NCBI RefSeq assembly: GCF_030272615.1
Contig: NC_081406.1
Coordinates: 142,195,299 to 142,259,298 of the forward strand
Reading direction: 5' to 3'
From: Cryptomeria japonica
Lineage: Eukaryota; Streptophyta; Pinopsida; Cupressales; Cupressaceae
Length of the DNA: 64,000 nt
The translations under genes and the position numbers were made by a program. The first letter of the stretch is position 1. Every line of letters starts with the position of its first letter. The notes under the pieces are model-generated. The model searched no databases. It had not been told where the DNA came from and was given only the letters and a program-made list of their open reading frames with translations. Of the stretch, positions 1 to 12,655 are shown piece by piece.

Positions 1-26
1 CTAGGAAGGGGAAGCAGAATGGTCAA

Positions 27-37
27 CTCTGATACCA
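27..37 (-). promoter_or_regulatory. tRNA-primer binding site-like motif of a minus-strand LTR element
   Basis: Read on the minus strand this is TGGTATCAGAG, the usual LTR-retrotransposon primer site complementary to the 3' end of initiator-methionine tRNA. It directly abuts a TG at 38, as expected at the inner edge of an LTR. The internal part of that element would lie to the left, outside the window. Confidence 0.55.
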
Positions 38-329
38 TGTTGGTGTCACCCAAAAATATCAACCTACAAACAAAACAACCTTCACAACGCAAAGAGAAGC
101 AACTTGAAAGATGCCATTTCACCAATGAGTGAACAATGAAATTGAGATGATACAAAATGTACAAACACCCCATATAAATAACAAGAGTATGATGAGGTAT
201 GAGCTAACAACCAGCTAACTCCCGACTACAAAAATTAAATGCACAACACACAATATTAAATACTGACTAATATCTAATATAATAAGATATGGCCCCATTA
301 TAAAGATAATCTAGAATGCCACCTATTGT
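38..329 (-). mobile_element. probable LTR fragment next to the primer site at 27-37
   Basis: AT-rich sequence beginning TGTTGGTGTC immediately beside a primer-binding motif. It contains a TATA-like run at about 172-182. I could not find a matching CCAACA end or a second LTR copy, so the right boundary is only set by the start of the next recognisable repeat at 330. It could be a truncated copia-type LTR. Confidence 0.35.
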
Positions 330-900
330 GATGTCCCCTTCTTGTTGACATCAGATATTCAGTAAGATTAGCCTATCATGCCAACCCTCGTAGGGTAATG
401 AGGATGGTTAGAGGGTTTCCTGAGGATTGTATCATCTCCAGTCTTAAGAATGCTTCAGTTTGGTCTTCGTTTGGCATCAATTGGACATCATTTTCTCTAC
501 TTACTATTTATAGTAAGTCTTGGGGTGTTCGAGAAGGACCCTTTCTATTTTTAGCAGGAGTGTATGGTCACATGGGGAAAAGCAGGTTGGACTCCCATTT
601 CAAACGGCACCCAAAAATATTAAGTATTTTGAGAGTTATTAAAGTTTATGTGGCCAAATTAATAATAAATCATTTAATAAAGTGAATATAAAGTTATAAC
701 TTAACTTTATAACTTGAGGGTCTAGGCATCATGAGAAGGGGTCCGAATTTTTAATTAATTGTGAGCACATAACCCAAGGTCATTATTGCATTTAATGATG
801 CCAACTTAATATTATAACATTTAATGTTATTAAAGTGCTTTATGGGAGAATATTGAACTTTTTGTGGAGAATATATAATGTCTCAAGAGAATTGAAGCTA
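330..900 (+). mobile_element. LTR fragment related to the LTR ending at 63078
   Basis: It begins TGATGTCCCC, close to the TGTAATGTCCCC end of the LTR at 59179-63078 read on its own strand. The two share, in the same order, the stretch around TTAGCCTATCAT, a CCCTCGTAG motif, and a 20-bp palindrome at 499-518 (two more copies at 62744-62763 and 62878-62897). The right end is not defined and no partner LTR or TSD was found. An open frame at 398-685 looks incidental. Confidence 0.45.
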
Positions 901-2568
901 TTATGATTATTATGCTGTGAAATTGTTGATTTCTTTGGAAGAGGAAGAAACCTAGGGTTTCAGACTTCCAAACCATTGGAGAATGTGCAAATCTTCAATG
1001 CGTTGCTGCTCTGAAGTAGTGAAATATCTACCGAATTGCAGCCTATAGGGAGAGCTTCACTCAGAAGTTTTCATTGAGCAAATTGGTGAAGAAATCATTG
1101 AATCTACATCTGCAAATCTGAGAGACTGAATTTGTGAAGGGATTTACCACGTGTAGCATCAATCCCAAACAGCCGTACATTTCCAGTTGTAGCCGTACCA
1201 TTTCAAGAGGTACAATTTCATGCTTGCAGCTGTCAAAAAATTCTAAGAAAATTAGAGAGGGATCGCAGGGGTGCAGGAAGACAATGCGCTGCAACCAGAG
1301 GGTACATAGACTTCAATCAGAGTGCTGGCAAATTTTCCAAGGCAGTCGTACACCTTCAGCAGCAGCTAAAAGACAAGGTTTTCATTGCCAAGCAATCCAA
1401 TTTGTTCGGGTATAGTGTATTATGGACAGCAATTGAATAATCGAAGGAATACATAGTGCATTTACAGTTATAAGTTAATTTGTTAGTTGCATGCCAAGTG
1501 TTTGTGGAAATGACAATTGGCTGTAGGTGCACATTTACATGTAAAATTTCTGATATATGCATTTGAAATGACCGAGAGAAGTTGCAATTGCCTCTTGTTC
1601 TTTGCTTAGACACTGTAGTGTTAGTTGCAAGCATTCAAATCATATTCCATGCCCATTTAAGCAAACAAATCGGACTGAAAACTAAGATCAGCGTACATAG
1701 AGGTTGCACGAGAATTGTTTGACAAAATTCCTAAGTGTCTAAAGCTGGAAATTTAAGTCAGAACCTGCAAGAGTTCTTACACCTATGTAAACTTAAGCCA
1801 TGTGAGAGGGACAAAACCACATTCACACCATCAATTTTGATTTTTGAAGTCTTGCCTTGTGTATGTCTATTTCAATTATCCTTGTCCTTTGTTTTATTTG
1901 TAAGCACAGATTCCTATTCTCTGCAGTTCACGCAGAGATCAGCACATGGGATTTTTTTGTGTTTACAGAAAATCCAGAAACACTTTGCATGAGGTGTTTA
2001 GAGCTTATTTCAGCATAAATCCTTTGCAAAGATACAAAATATATTGTATTGCATATTTCATTTCATGTATTATTCCAAACCTCCAGATAAAATCTTGTGA
2101 ATGCTATTCAGTGGGGTACATAATTTTATTTGTGTTTTACTTAAGGGACCTGCCTTTTCCAAAACATAAGGAAATAGGTGGTCTTCCCACAAAAATATTA
2201 GCATAAATTGCCCTTGTCCATTGGGTGAGTCATACAAATTTTCAAATAGAAAGAGTTCACATTTACAAACACTGACAAGTATATTCTCAAAACCAGCCAT
2301 AGAGAAATAATCAGCATTGATTGCCATTATTATATTGACTCAATAAAGCTTCTTTGTTACACAATTCTAATTACACTCAGAAAAATGAAAGAATCCTAAG
2401 CCATAGACTAAGTTGATTATCTTTCATAGGAAGAATTATTACCTTTTCCATTTACACATACTAAAACACAAAAATCCCTTTCATTTTTCCTTCTCAAATC
2501 ACAATCTGACTCATTGAAAATTCTTTGAAATACTTTAGTTCCATAATCTTAAATAAGGCTACTTGTAC
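901..2568. other. non-coding, intronic or degenerate repeat sequence
   Basis: I see no supportable gene here. Short open frames on both strands lack recognisable domains. The stretch lies downstream of the last visible exon of the minus-strand metallo-beta-lactamase-fold gene. I looked for the family's HxHxDH exon on the minus strand and did not find it. Confidence 0.5.
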
Positions 2569-2754
2569 CTGATCATGGACTCTAAAATGGCATCCTGGAT
2601 CTACAATCAAAGCATCTCCATAGATATTGGAATTTGCATCATCACAACTAGAATTTGAATACCCATCAGGTACAAACACAACCAAGTTTGTTTTTTTGAA
2701 TGGCTTTAAAGTCCTACTGTTCATTGGAACAACAAGGACACCAGGAGGATACTC
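2569..2754 (-). CDS. exon of metallo-beta-lactamase-fold protein gene (start of MBL domain)
   Basis: This 186-bp exon (62 codons, phase 0 at both ends) is bounded on the minus strand by an acceptor after a pyrimidine-rich run (TTCTATTGCAG) and a donor CAG|GTACAAG. It encodes EYPPGVLVVPMNSRTLKPF, then TNLVVF and GDALIVDPGC. The last is the first strand and turn of the metallo-beta-lactamase fold. From family knowledge the segment matches the plant MBL-fold protein typified by Arabidopsis At4g33540, which has an N-terminal Nudix-like part followed by an MBL hydrolase domain. The next exon should carry the metal-binding HxHxDH motif; it is not visible between 1 and 2568, so it lies beyond the left edge or the locus is broken. 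No internal stop is present. The substrate is unknown. Confidence 0.75.
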
Positions 2755-3227
2755 CTGCAATAGAATAAGCATATCGTCACAATGAGAACATTAGCTAAAA
2801 TTATAGTCCAGCAAATATTCCACCAAACCCTTGGATCTATTGCTCTTAACAATATAGTGAGTTGTGCACCTACAAAAAACTACACCCCACAATGAAATTA
2901 GCTTTTTAACTGCACACTTTTTAAAGAATAAATCCTATGAAGAAATGATAACCATGAAAAAAGAAAAAAGCCAACAATGTGAACCCTCAAATGCCAGTTA
3001 TGACAATTTTCCTAACCATTATAATTCATCAACATTCCCCAACTACCTATTGTTATTCAATACATGATAGTCACAAAAACATGTACATAAACTACTATGC
3101 ATTTTTTCTTGTCCATCCGTAAAAGCTAATGCTAAGGGCAAAAAATTTCAACATTACAAATCAGCAAAAGACTCTTTAATCACTGGAGCTTTAAAAGGAA
3201 GAGATATTCTTTAGATCTATATCCAAC

Positions 3228-3382
3228 CTGGTAATGTAATTTAAAATTGAATTTCCATTGTAAAGGCTCGCCAAAATGGGAAGAGGATGCAATGCTTGCC
3301 AAAGGTCCTACACGGTCCTCTCTTGGATTAACGTCTACAAGCAACTTCCATGCTTCTGGGAAAGTCAACCACTTGGCTTCCT
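3228..3382 (-). CDS. exon of metallo-beta-lactamase-fold protein gene (linker before MBL domain)
   Basis: This 155-bp exon has an acceptor (TTTTATGTAG) and a donor CAG|GTTGG on the minus strand. It encodes AKWLTFPEAWKLL, then DVNPREDRVGPL, and ends in KLHYQ, which joins directly to EYPPG of the next exon. In the plant family the same order WLLEVKP..DRVGPL...MHYQEYPPG occurs (from memory of Arabidopsis At4g33540). The exon starts with two bases of a codon whose first base is supplied by the exon at 45157-45304, giving a Glu codon, so the phase fits over a 41.8-kb intron. The frame is open throughout. Confidence 0.75.
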
Positions 3383-5277
3383 CTACATAAAATGAGTCAG
3401 AAATGTTGTGTTCAAATCGAATCAATAAATACATAAGGCAAACACGTCAGTATAAAATGTTGAACAGATACATCATTTACTAGAGAAAACAAATAGCTTA
3501 TTCTTTTCTTTCTTTTCACCTTGAAGTACAAATGTTGAAAAGACTTGACTCATGATTTCAATGAGTTCCACACATTGCAAAGTTTTAAAAGGTTAAAAAG
3601 GACAAACTAGATATTCCAATTTCCAAGTATACATTACATTATCCTCAAACTTTCCTCAAAACACTCTACAACCCTTAGCAAAGTATTGTCGCTTCAGTCC
3701 TCAAAATGATTTTTTCTTCCATTTGTACCAAACTTAACACTCTCTGATTAAGTGCTTAAGAGTAGTCAGGTTAATTGAGATTTGGGCATCCAAATGCAGT
3801 TCCTGCATTCTATATCATTTTATTCCGCAGAGATTTTCTTTGGTCATCCTTTAGCATATCATAACCTAATCATGAAAGTGTCCAGGAAGCACTTAGTGGA
3901 ATGCCTGCTTGATTAAGTTGCTGTACCATTTCATTGTCGGATACAAGCTCAGCTCCATTTCCTTCTTTGGTGCTCAAGTTGCCATAGACACTATCAACAG
4001 TGACAATTCAACTTGTCCAAGTTGAGTAGATGATGCATCTACCTTGACTTCTGAAACTGATCTATGGCATACATCAATATCAACAACATTTTTCTTTCAT
4101 AACAGCTGCACTGATCTCTAATATCTTGGTTCTGTTTTTCCTTTGAATGCTGCCTCAAAGGCTTATGTTCAATCACTGGCCTGTAATTCAAAGTTGCTGT
4201 ACATATATTATAATAAAATGCTCTCAAGCAGCAATAACATATTCGCCAATGTTAACGTATATCAGGTCTAAATGTATTCTTTAACGGTATTTAGCTATAT
4301 TCATCATTCATGTATCTTAAAGCAAAAATATAGACCTGTAATAAGCATAAAACAGAAGATTCAAGCAATCATTCTATTGATGTCAAGAGTTTAGGTTTAG
4401 AAATCATAACAGTTATCAATCACAAATTTCCATAGCCAAAAGGTCCATTTCCCTAATTCAGCAAAACTAAAAGTGCAACTTAGAACTTCATATACAACAC
4501 CTTAAAAGTTTTTACAACCATAAATACTATATTCAGGCAAACTGCATGAAGGTCAACCTTGCTTCATGGCACCACAAACATATGTTAAGTATATGTTGAT
4601 CATTATAGCATGTAGATTGAGCCTCAAATCTCACCTATAAGGTACATACTGATCACTAAGTACACATGCATTGGACACGGCTTTTTGATAAAATTCAAAT
4701 TCTATTAATAAAGGAAATAATAAAAAAGGACCTGAGCAATCCCTGCCCATGGACAGGTTGGGGATTACATAGTTATTTATCACAATAGATTATAACAATA
4801 GAAAATAGCAAATATATTGAGTCTCACAGCTACAAGGCACTCACTCCTATTTAATCCCTGCCTCATATTAATTGTCAACCAAGGCACCTTGATTATAATA
4901 CTACTAATGCCATTGAAACCCCTAGATTCAAATTTAGTAAGTCACAAACACAAAATAACATTGTGATTCATTATGTAGCATGCAAGCCAACAGCTCTCCC
5001 ACAAAGGACAAGTCGAGAGAGTTGAAAATTTCAGAGTGAAAAATACAACAGATAACAGAAACATGATAACATAAATATGGTCCAATGTGTTCTTAAACAG
5101 CAATAGGAATATGCAAAATTGCAATGTACAAGAGCAGAGATATGGCTAGACACAAAGTAAACACAAATACAAAATTTTAAAATGCAATTACAGATGAACT
5201 GATGATCTATAACTTCATCTTTTTTGTGGACAAGTAAAAGGCAATTGTTTTAAAGTGTAAAAAGTTACATAACAACC
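3383..5277. other. intron sequence left of the nested cluster
   Basis: AT-rich and without clear repeats. On the minus strand at about 3855-3985 there is a 42-codon stretch with coding-like composition (it includes ELVSDNEMVQQLNQAG) that ends in a TGA. It has no recognised homology to me and may be an old gene or transposon relic. The sequence up to 5277 ends in caacc, the left TSD of unit G. Confidence 0.5.
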
Positions 5278-5300
5278 TGTCGTGACATTTTCACACATCA

Positions 5301-5316
5301 CCCCATTGCAAATGGG
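5301..5316. repeat. conserved hairpin near the U3 end of unit G
   Basis: CCCCATTGCAAATGGG is a near-perfect inverted repeat 23 bp inside the unit. The same hairpin with varied loop occurs at the matching place in B (25583-25598) and F (37559-37575), always next to GTGTGAAA or its complement. Its retention in three diverged units suggests it is a functional terminal feature (inference). Confidence 0.6.
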
Positions 5317-6689
5317 AACCCCTAGTTTTTGCTTTTTAGGGTTGTGTCTTGTTGGTTGAAAATTTTGTACACTTAGGGAGGCATGCTAAGTTGTACTTTC
5401 AGCCACAGCATGTGAGTTAAAAACTCTCCTTATTTTAAGGAAAGGATCTCCCTTTCCTACTATTACAAACAAAACACTAATCTAACTTAGTTGAGACAAC
5501 ATGCTTTTCTCTTTTTTCAGAAAAGATGATCAGAAAAGAAACTACAACTAAAGTAACAAAACAGAAATTTAAGAAATTTCAAGAACAACAAAGATGCTTT
5601 ATATGAAAGGAAGCAAAGTTTCCAAGAAAGCAAAAAGTCTTTTGTCACTTAACCCAGGACAAGAATGTAGAAGCAAAGCTCAAAGTCTTCACTTGTCTAT
5701 TATCCTATCTACCTTCCAGAATGATTAGTATGATAACAATGTACAACTTACAACTACTCAAATTCTGTTGATATGGTGCACCTCTAGACTACTATAAATA
5801 GGAACAACTACATGCACAAAGTCCTATAACTCCTCTCTATTATGAACACTTAGCTATGATAATTTAATCCTCAATAGTTACAACACAAAGTCTACAATAA
5901 ATTAGATCAAAGTTCTCTTCAACAACTTCACTAGAATCTCAAATACATACAAACAAGTATATCACTATCACATAAGAACACACTAGATATATGAACAAGG
6001 CCTCAACACAAAGATTGAAACTCAAATGCCTTCTTTGTATTGCTTGAGAATTCAATTTACAAGTATAAAACACAAAGTCTTTATCACTGTAAATTTCTGC
6101 AAAGTTTTCTTGCTTGCTAAAAAGATCAAAAATACATAGAGCACCCTCCAATATATATAGGAGAGGGGCTAAGAGAAAAAATGGGAGAAGTCCAACTAAC
6201 TAAGACTTATTCCACAACTAACTATGACTTATTTCAAATTACAGTCCTATTGTCTTTCAACTTGTTATTTGTTTACATGTAATTACAAGTTACAAGAATG
6301 CGAGTAATGTGACTACTTGCAATTAAAAATTTTGGCATTACATGTAATTTGTCAAAAGGAAATTACAAATGCATAATTGAAACTAATGTAAGTGTCCAAG
6401 ACACAACTTTATTTACATCACCCTCTGTCTAGGAGGTCTTGATGCTGCTACAAGATGTTGGCACTTGAAGTATTCAAAATTGGTGAGGATATTTGTTTGA
6501 GAACATCAACTTGCATCATTGATAGTTCCTATGTCCTTTGCCAATGAACTCTAATCTCATCTTCTTGCTTGGGGTAATACTGATTCTTAAGGAGAAGTTC
6601 TTTTTGTGCTTATGACATTGTACTCAAATCAATTTACATCACTATTGTCATCAACATATGAAAACACTAGCTTTTGTTTACTATCCTTA

Positions 6690-7070
6690 CATGCATTGAA
6701 ACCCCTTGCAATCAGGTCTCTAGGACCCGATTACAAGTGCAAAAATATTTTTAACATTCTTTCAATATTGGCTTGCAATTGGGTTTTGGAGGCCCGATCA
6801 CAAGTAAAGGGAACTTGCAATAAAGGAGACTAGGTTACATGCTTGCAATCAAGTTTCAAAGACCCCATTGCAAGTAATAATATAATGGCAATAGAAAGAC
6901 TTGCAATTGTGTTTCAAAGACCCTACTACAAAAATCTTGTAATCAAGTTTCTAAGACCCTACTGCAAGTAAAGTTAACTTGCAGTTTGAGCAAAAAGTTC
7001 CTACTTGCAATGACATCAAAAAGTTACTAATTGCAATGACAGCAAAAAGTTCCTACTTGCAATGAGGAAC
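6690..7070. repeat. tandem array of imperfect palindromes in unit G
   Basis: About six diverged units carry CTTGCAAT, then a middle with GACCC or GGCCC, then ATTGCAAG or ATTACAAG (for example around 6700, 6775, 6840, 6900 and 6945). They are followed by three shorter repeats of about 33 bp built on CTTGCAATGA near 6995-7065. The arms are complementary, so each unit could fold as a hairpin. Confidence 0.6.
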
Positions 7071-8618
7071 TCAAAACCCGAAATTACACAAAAAGCTAGG
7101 AAAATGAAAGCAAAAACCAACTAAAACTTGGACAGCGATGACAAACACACCCACTGATGATTTGACATTAACAAATACAAGTTTTAAACCTCGTAAAATG
7201 TGCCTTACAGAAGAATACTAAGAATTTTGAGCAAACATTTGTAGGGGTTTGAGACAACATGTCTTAGCATATTAGATTTTTGTCTCCGATTTCTTTTGTC
7301 TCTGCAAATGATTCAGGGTTTCAAAATTTGGGGAACCTATCAAAGTCAAAAGGTGAAGGAATGGTCAAATGGACATTCTAATGTTATGAATCGGCTTTAG
7401 ATAGGTCGAAGGAGCAAAATCGCAATTTCTCACGGTCCATTCTGACAACCTGCTTTTTGGGGGAATATTTGTTTTTTTGCTTTTTCTAAATTTATAAAGT
7501 TTTGTTTTTGGCATTTTGGGGCCAATTCGGGAATCTGCTTTTTCAACCTTTTTTTTTTTAAAAAAGAAAGTTGCTTTTTTCTAAAGTTGTTTTTTTGCTT
7601 TTTTTTATCATGGATGGCTTCAAGGTCAGAAGCAGTGTCAGATTTGAAAAATTCATCCAGAATGGGCCAAGCATGAAATATATTTCGAATTCAGAAAATG
7701 CATTCCTAAAAAGCTAAGTTGAAGATCAAAAGGAAGAGGATTCACTGTTCAAATCGTGAAGAATGCTCATCCATGGAAGAAATTTCTTGCCCAAGGCTAA
7801 GTTTGCTCTTTTCTAAACAAAGTTCCTTATCTAGACATGAATTCCACCTTGGGAAGCATCAAAGTTTTCAGTGACACCTTGAAGTTTGTCCATGACATGG
7901 TGAGACCTTCCTTGAGAGGATGGCAAGTTTGTCGAAGACTTGGTAAATTTTTCCTTCGTGGTAGGTGTTATCACAAAAGCTCACACCCATGCTGAGCTAT
8001 CAACTCAGCAACCTTGTGAAACATGGAAACAACCCCGAAGTGTGGGACCTTGCGCAAGGGGTTGAATCTTCAGAGAAGGTCGGCTTCCTTCTCAATCCAG
8101 GTGAAGGTGTTGAACCAACTCAACACTTCAAAACTTACTCCTAAGCCTATCCTAACAAATTGCAGAGGTAAAGGGAAGAGAGAAATGCTTAAAACAAAAG
8201 AAGGTGATACACCAAGAAGAGATTGTTCCTCTCCCTACCCGAAATGACACAAAGAATCAATTGAAATACCCAGGAGATGCACAAACTTCAGTTGTATGAG
8301 TGACCCCAATGCATGTATGGAGGTTAGAATTCACCGAATGTCAAGAGGGGAGAAGGTTTCCCACAAGTCACAATCATAAATAAATTTAACACATCATATA
8401 TAAGAGAAGAACTACAAAACATACACCTATGATGAAGGTAAGGAAACATACACATCATACATAAGTTGAAAGAAGGCAAGAACGGTGATTTCAATTAATT
8501 ATAAGGCCAATGGCCAACTTACAGTTGCAAAATACAGAATAATACAAGAGCAGTGAGAGAGCATAGAATAGCTCAAGCCAGCAAGGAGAGAACCCTTTAC
8601 AATGAGGCTTAATAGCCT

Positions 8619-8625
8619 TTATATA
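8619..8625 (-). promoter_or_regulatory. TATA box of element A LTR
   Basis: TATATAA on the minus strand, in a context also present at 58260-58266 on the plus strand of the solo LTR copy. It sits about 0.65 kb from the U5 end, a normal place for the R-region promoter. Confidence 0.5.
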
Positions 8626-8989
8626 GAGAAATGGTTACAAGAGTAATCATGACCCCTGTATGTTAGTCTGGGAGAACAGGGAAGTGCATGCACTTGACTT
8701 CTGTACATGCAACCAACCTAGCCATACCCACAAAAGGCAACCGTGAGAAGGGTGGATTGACTGACCTTCAAAAGTCAGAGTATGCAGACATGACATAAGT
8801 CATTACAACAAGCATGGTCCCGTACCTCTCTTGATGGAAATTCTACCAAAAACATTAAATGCACCCCTATGGCTCCACAAAAGAAGGTGCACAAGTCACA
8901 AAGTCGTCGGAGCATTTAAAGCTTTGAGTATCAATCACGCCATGCGAAAGTGTTCCAAGCCAAAAGGAGTCCGAGGACTTCGGAAACTC

Positions 8990-9650
8990 GAGTTCCCTAA
9001 GTGGGGAAGACAAGGAGGAGCTTCGGAACCTCGGGGTTCCGGAGTTCTCGAGAAGGGGAAGGAGAACTTCGGAATCTCGGGGTTCCGAAGTTCTAGGAAA
9101 GGGAAGAAGAGACGCAGAAGGGAACTTTGGAACCTCGGGGTTTCGAAGTTCCAGGGAACTAGAGAAAAAAGGCAAGGAGGGAAGGAACTTCACCTCGGGG
9201 TTCCGAAGTTCCATGGAACTAGAGAGAAAAGCCAAGGAGGGAAGGAACTTCGGATCCTCGAGGTTCCGGAGTTTCAGGAAAAGAAAGGGGCTAAGGGAAA
9301 GGAACTTCGGAACCTCGGGGTTCCGAAGTTCCGAAGAACAAGGAAAGGGAAATTTGGAACCTCGGGGTTCCGGAGTTCCGAAGAACTGAAGAGGAGGGGG
9401 AAGGAAAGGGAGGAACTTCAGAACCTCGGGGTTCCGGAGTTCCACGAAGGAGAAAGGAGAAGCAGCAAAGGGAAGGAACTTAGGGGTTCCGAAGTTCCGA
9501 GGAAGGGAAGAAGACAAGGAGGGAACTTTAGAACCTCGGGGTTCCGAAGTTCCGGAGAGAGAGAAGAAGAGAAGGCAAAGAGAAGGAACTTCGAAACCTC
9601 AAGGTTCCGGAGTTCCGAGGAACATGAAAGAAAACGGAAGCGAAGGGAAG
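8990..9650. repeat. GGAACTTCGGAACC palindrome array in A LTR
   Basis: Around a dozen units of about 50-60 bp are centred on GGAACTTCGGAACCTCGGGG followed by its near-complement GGTTCCGAAGTTCC, separated by purine-rich spacers (GGAAGG, AAAGG). Each unit is a 30-32-bp inverted repeat. The same array lies at 38150-38690 and, on the other strand, at 57230-57900. The repeats keep long open frames on both strands, which is a composition effect and not a gene. Confidence 0.85.
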
Positions 9651-10562
9651 GGGCCTCCTCCAAACAAGACAACACTTCACACCTCATAATTCCATTGCTT
9701 TTCTCCTTGATCAGCTGGGGCAACGCTAGTCCATGGACCGTATCTTTGATCGGTTCTCACTGATGGACCAAGGGTGTGTTGATGTGTATTTTGTACACGA
9801 CCAAACACAAAATAAAATACCCAGAGGTATCTTATCCTCTCTTGAGTAAAGTTACCGAATGCTGAAGATATCGCAAAGAAGGTTCAATCGGTGAAACTTC
9901 AAGGTTCATTTACGTAGGTTCTCTACTTGTGGATGAGCACCAGTGGTCGTTGTGTTTACGGTTTTTCAAGGGGCCTTACGTACTTTCAGAGAAAGCTTGT
10001 TCATGTGACTACTTTTCAAATGAGGGAACAGGATTTTCCTAACGCTAACTGGTTTCAAAAAAAGATCAAAAGATAAAGGTTTCAAAGAGGCGAGACTAAA
10101 TTAATCCTAAGAATGACTCAGTGATGATTGGTCTTGACAGGACTCTACCAATTTCAGTATTGCCAAGAGGTTACAACTTCACTGGAATTGGTGCGATCTT
10201 CTAAGGGGATTCAATGATTTTCAAATCACTAAAGGGGATAGATACTATCAGTAAGATACATATCAATGCCTCCAACAATGATTGAACTCTTAAACAATCT
10301 TGATGTTTCCAGTTGACCACACAGGGCGTTCTTACAATCAGTAAGGAGCTAGTGGTTTGGAATGTGAGTCTTATCAAAGATCAAGTACAACATTCATCCT
10401 TCAAACTTAAAACTTAAATGCTATCTCTACTAAGAGTGATTCAAGAAAATAAACAACCATGAAAATAGCCACAAGGATTGCAATAAAACACCATAACTTC
10501 AATATTTTATTGATCTCATAGCCAAATAAAACAACAATTGTTCAACTTTCTCTCTTCACACC

Positions 10563-10625
10563 TTATTTCTCTGCTGCTCATAATAAACTTATTTCTCTGC
10601 TGCTCATAATAAACTTATTTCTCTC
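10563..10625. repeat. 31-bp tandem duplication in B
   Basis: Two adjacent copies of a 31-bp unit beginning CTTATTTCTCTGCTGCTCAT, followed by a partial third copy. They lie between the TATA box and the U5 end, in the presumed leader or R region. Confidence 0.7.
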
Positions 10626-10674
10626 TAACTCTCTAACTTTCTTCTAACTTGTTTAAAATGAAATGAGTGAGGGC

Positions 10675-10681
10675 TTATATA
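10675..10681 (-). promoter_or_regulatory. TATA box of unit B
   Basis: TATATAA on the minus strand within CTATATAAGCCC, about 0.9 kb from the U5 end. Matching boxes lie at the same relative place in F (34965-34971), G (41312-41318, plus) and the unit at 59810 (60623-60629), each followed upstream by a CCCTAAT-AGGGTTT stretch. Confidence 0.55.
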
Positions 10682-10992
10682 GCACTCTCAAATACAATGA
10701 ACGGATTGCATCAAAAGAAGATCGATGGCTGAGATTTTGACATCTAAACCCTAATTAGGGTTTGTTACAAAAAAATCCCCATTTAGATAAAAATTATCAA
10801 TCCATAGCCCATAAGAATTGGCACAAATAATGAGGAGACATAGACCAATAGGAATTAAGTTGCCACATCATTTTATAACAACTTTTCATCTAGAACTTTG
10901 TTCCCCTTTCTATGCTCTTTTCTAGCATATTCAATAAATCTGGACGTAATCTTCTCAACCTCAACAATAGGAATCTCAAGAAGATTCTTCAT

Positions 10993-12655
10993 TCATTCTT
11001 CCAAGTGAAGGACTTGATCAAAAGCTGTGAGAAGGGTCGCCTCCCATCCAGGCCCAAGCTCTTTTGTTTTCTCGATCAGGAACATAGTAGCATGCATCTG
11101 ATTTTGCTGCTCTTCGGTGACTGTGTTCTCCTCTTTGCAAAAGATGATCCTGATCTTGTTTTCCAATTCCTGGATGTCTACATCCGTCTCGATCTCAATT
11201 CTTCTGTCGAGGATCGTACACAATACCTCAAACACCTTGTCTTGAATAGGGTGGATGGTTTCCTCAACTCGGCCACATCTGGAACTGATATCTTCGAAAA
11301 GAACTTCCTTTATTTGGACCAAAGTTGACCACTGCAGAAGGCTATGGGCTTCTCCATTCATTATCTTCTCTTGCGCTAGAACTTGTCTTGGAGTCCTTAT
11401 CACTTGCAAGACCAGGATGACAACATCTCTAGTGTGAGCAAAAGCATCCACAGTTACCAATAGATTATGGATGATCTCAAGAACTTGGATAGCACGGTGG
11501 ACCGTCTTCATCATCCTTGTTGCAAATTCCATGGCCACCTTATAAGATTCATCAATCCAAGAACTCATGAGTTGGACCAAGCTCTTTACCCTTTCCGCCT
11601 CATTTATTGATTCAAGAGGAAGTGCATGCAAAGGAGATATTGCTAGATCCTGTCATCTCAAATGTTGATTAAGATGGCTAAAATAATTCCTCCAAGCACT
11701 GACCTCCTTTTCTAGTTTCTTATTCTTTTCCATTTCTTCTTTGAGTTTGTCATTAAGTGCTTTCAGTGAATTAGTTGCTTCTTCCATGGCTTGCACAGTG
11801 GTAAGTGGACCAAAATCAAATGTTTCCAGATCGTATTCTTCTGCTAGAATCTCATCCTCATAATTGTCCACCAATGGTGTAACTATCTGCACTTTTCTGG
11901 ATCCTGTCTCATCTCTAATTACCTTTGACATCTTTGTGGCCTTCTTCTTTTCTATTTCTTCATGAGAATTTCCTATGAGGCTTTCCAAGTCAAATACTTG
12001 TTCTTCCTCTTTGACCACAACTACCCTAGTCAGCCTTTCTTTTAGCCAATCTGGAATGGAAGACTTTCTTTCCCTTACTTGTATTTCTTTAGGCAGAGAT
12101 CTATCTTCTCTGAAAGGAGATGCTACTTCATCATCATTCTTCTCTTCTTGTTGTTCGCTAGCACCAACCTGAAGAGATTGACTAGATGAATGCTGAGGAG
12201 CCTGTCCTTTACCTCGATTATCATTCTGCACCATGGATTCCATAGACTTATCAATTTCATACACTATCTGCCTTTGATCTTCTCCTTGACTTGCTTCTTT
12301 TTAAGGCCTAGAAGATGTACTTGATGGACGATCAAGATTCACCTTTTGTTTCTTCTTGGAAGGTTCTCTCTTCTCAGGTCCTCCTTTTCTCTTTGATCCC
12401 TTGGAATGGGAAGCATTCTCACTCACACTTGCTTCTCCTTCTTCTGTTCTTGTTTCCAGGGTGAATGTCATGGATACATTCTGCTCCTTCAACTTTTGAT
12501 GTTGTACGTCCACCCATCTGTGAGTGCAAGATAAAACGGGAGCCATCAAAGCTCTTAGGTCTGAAACCTCTAGCTCATTCCAATCCATCTTCACTTCCTT
12601 AACTTCCTTCTCATAGGATGATTGGAGGTATCTACCACTGTCCTAGGCTTGATCG
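10993..12655 (-). pseudogene. 3' half of the B open frame (unknown protein)
   Basis: This continues the frame of 19388-20813 after removal of element C. The minus-strand frame is open from 12655 to the end at 10993 except for TAG at 12643-12645, TAA at 12301-12303 and TGA at 11653-11655, all in the same frame with no net shift. The region has a basic Lys/Arg/Ser-rich segment (about 12310-12420), an acidic Glu/Lys-rich segment, a heptad-like coiled-coil stretch near 11660-11760, and a mostly helical C-terminal 210 residues (VFEVLCTILDRRIEIETD). I do not recognise the family. It has no reverse transcriptase, integrase, protease or transposase motif. Decay by point stops without frameshifts suggests fairly recent loss. 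Confidence 0.65.

Noticed and set aside
8831-9763. A 310-residue open frame (and 216 residues on the other strand) over the LTR of A.
   Set aside because: It is a translation of the GGAACTTCGGAACC palindrome array. Both strands are open, units vary in copy number between LTR copies, and there is no domain.
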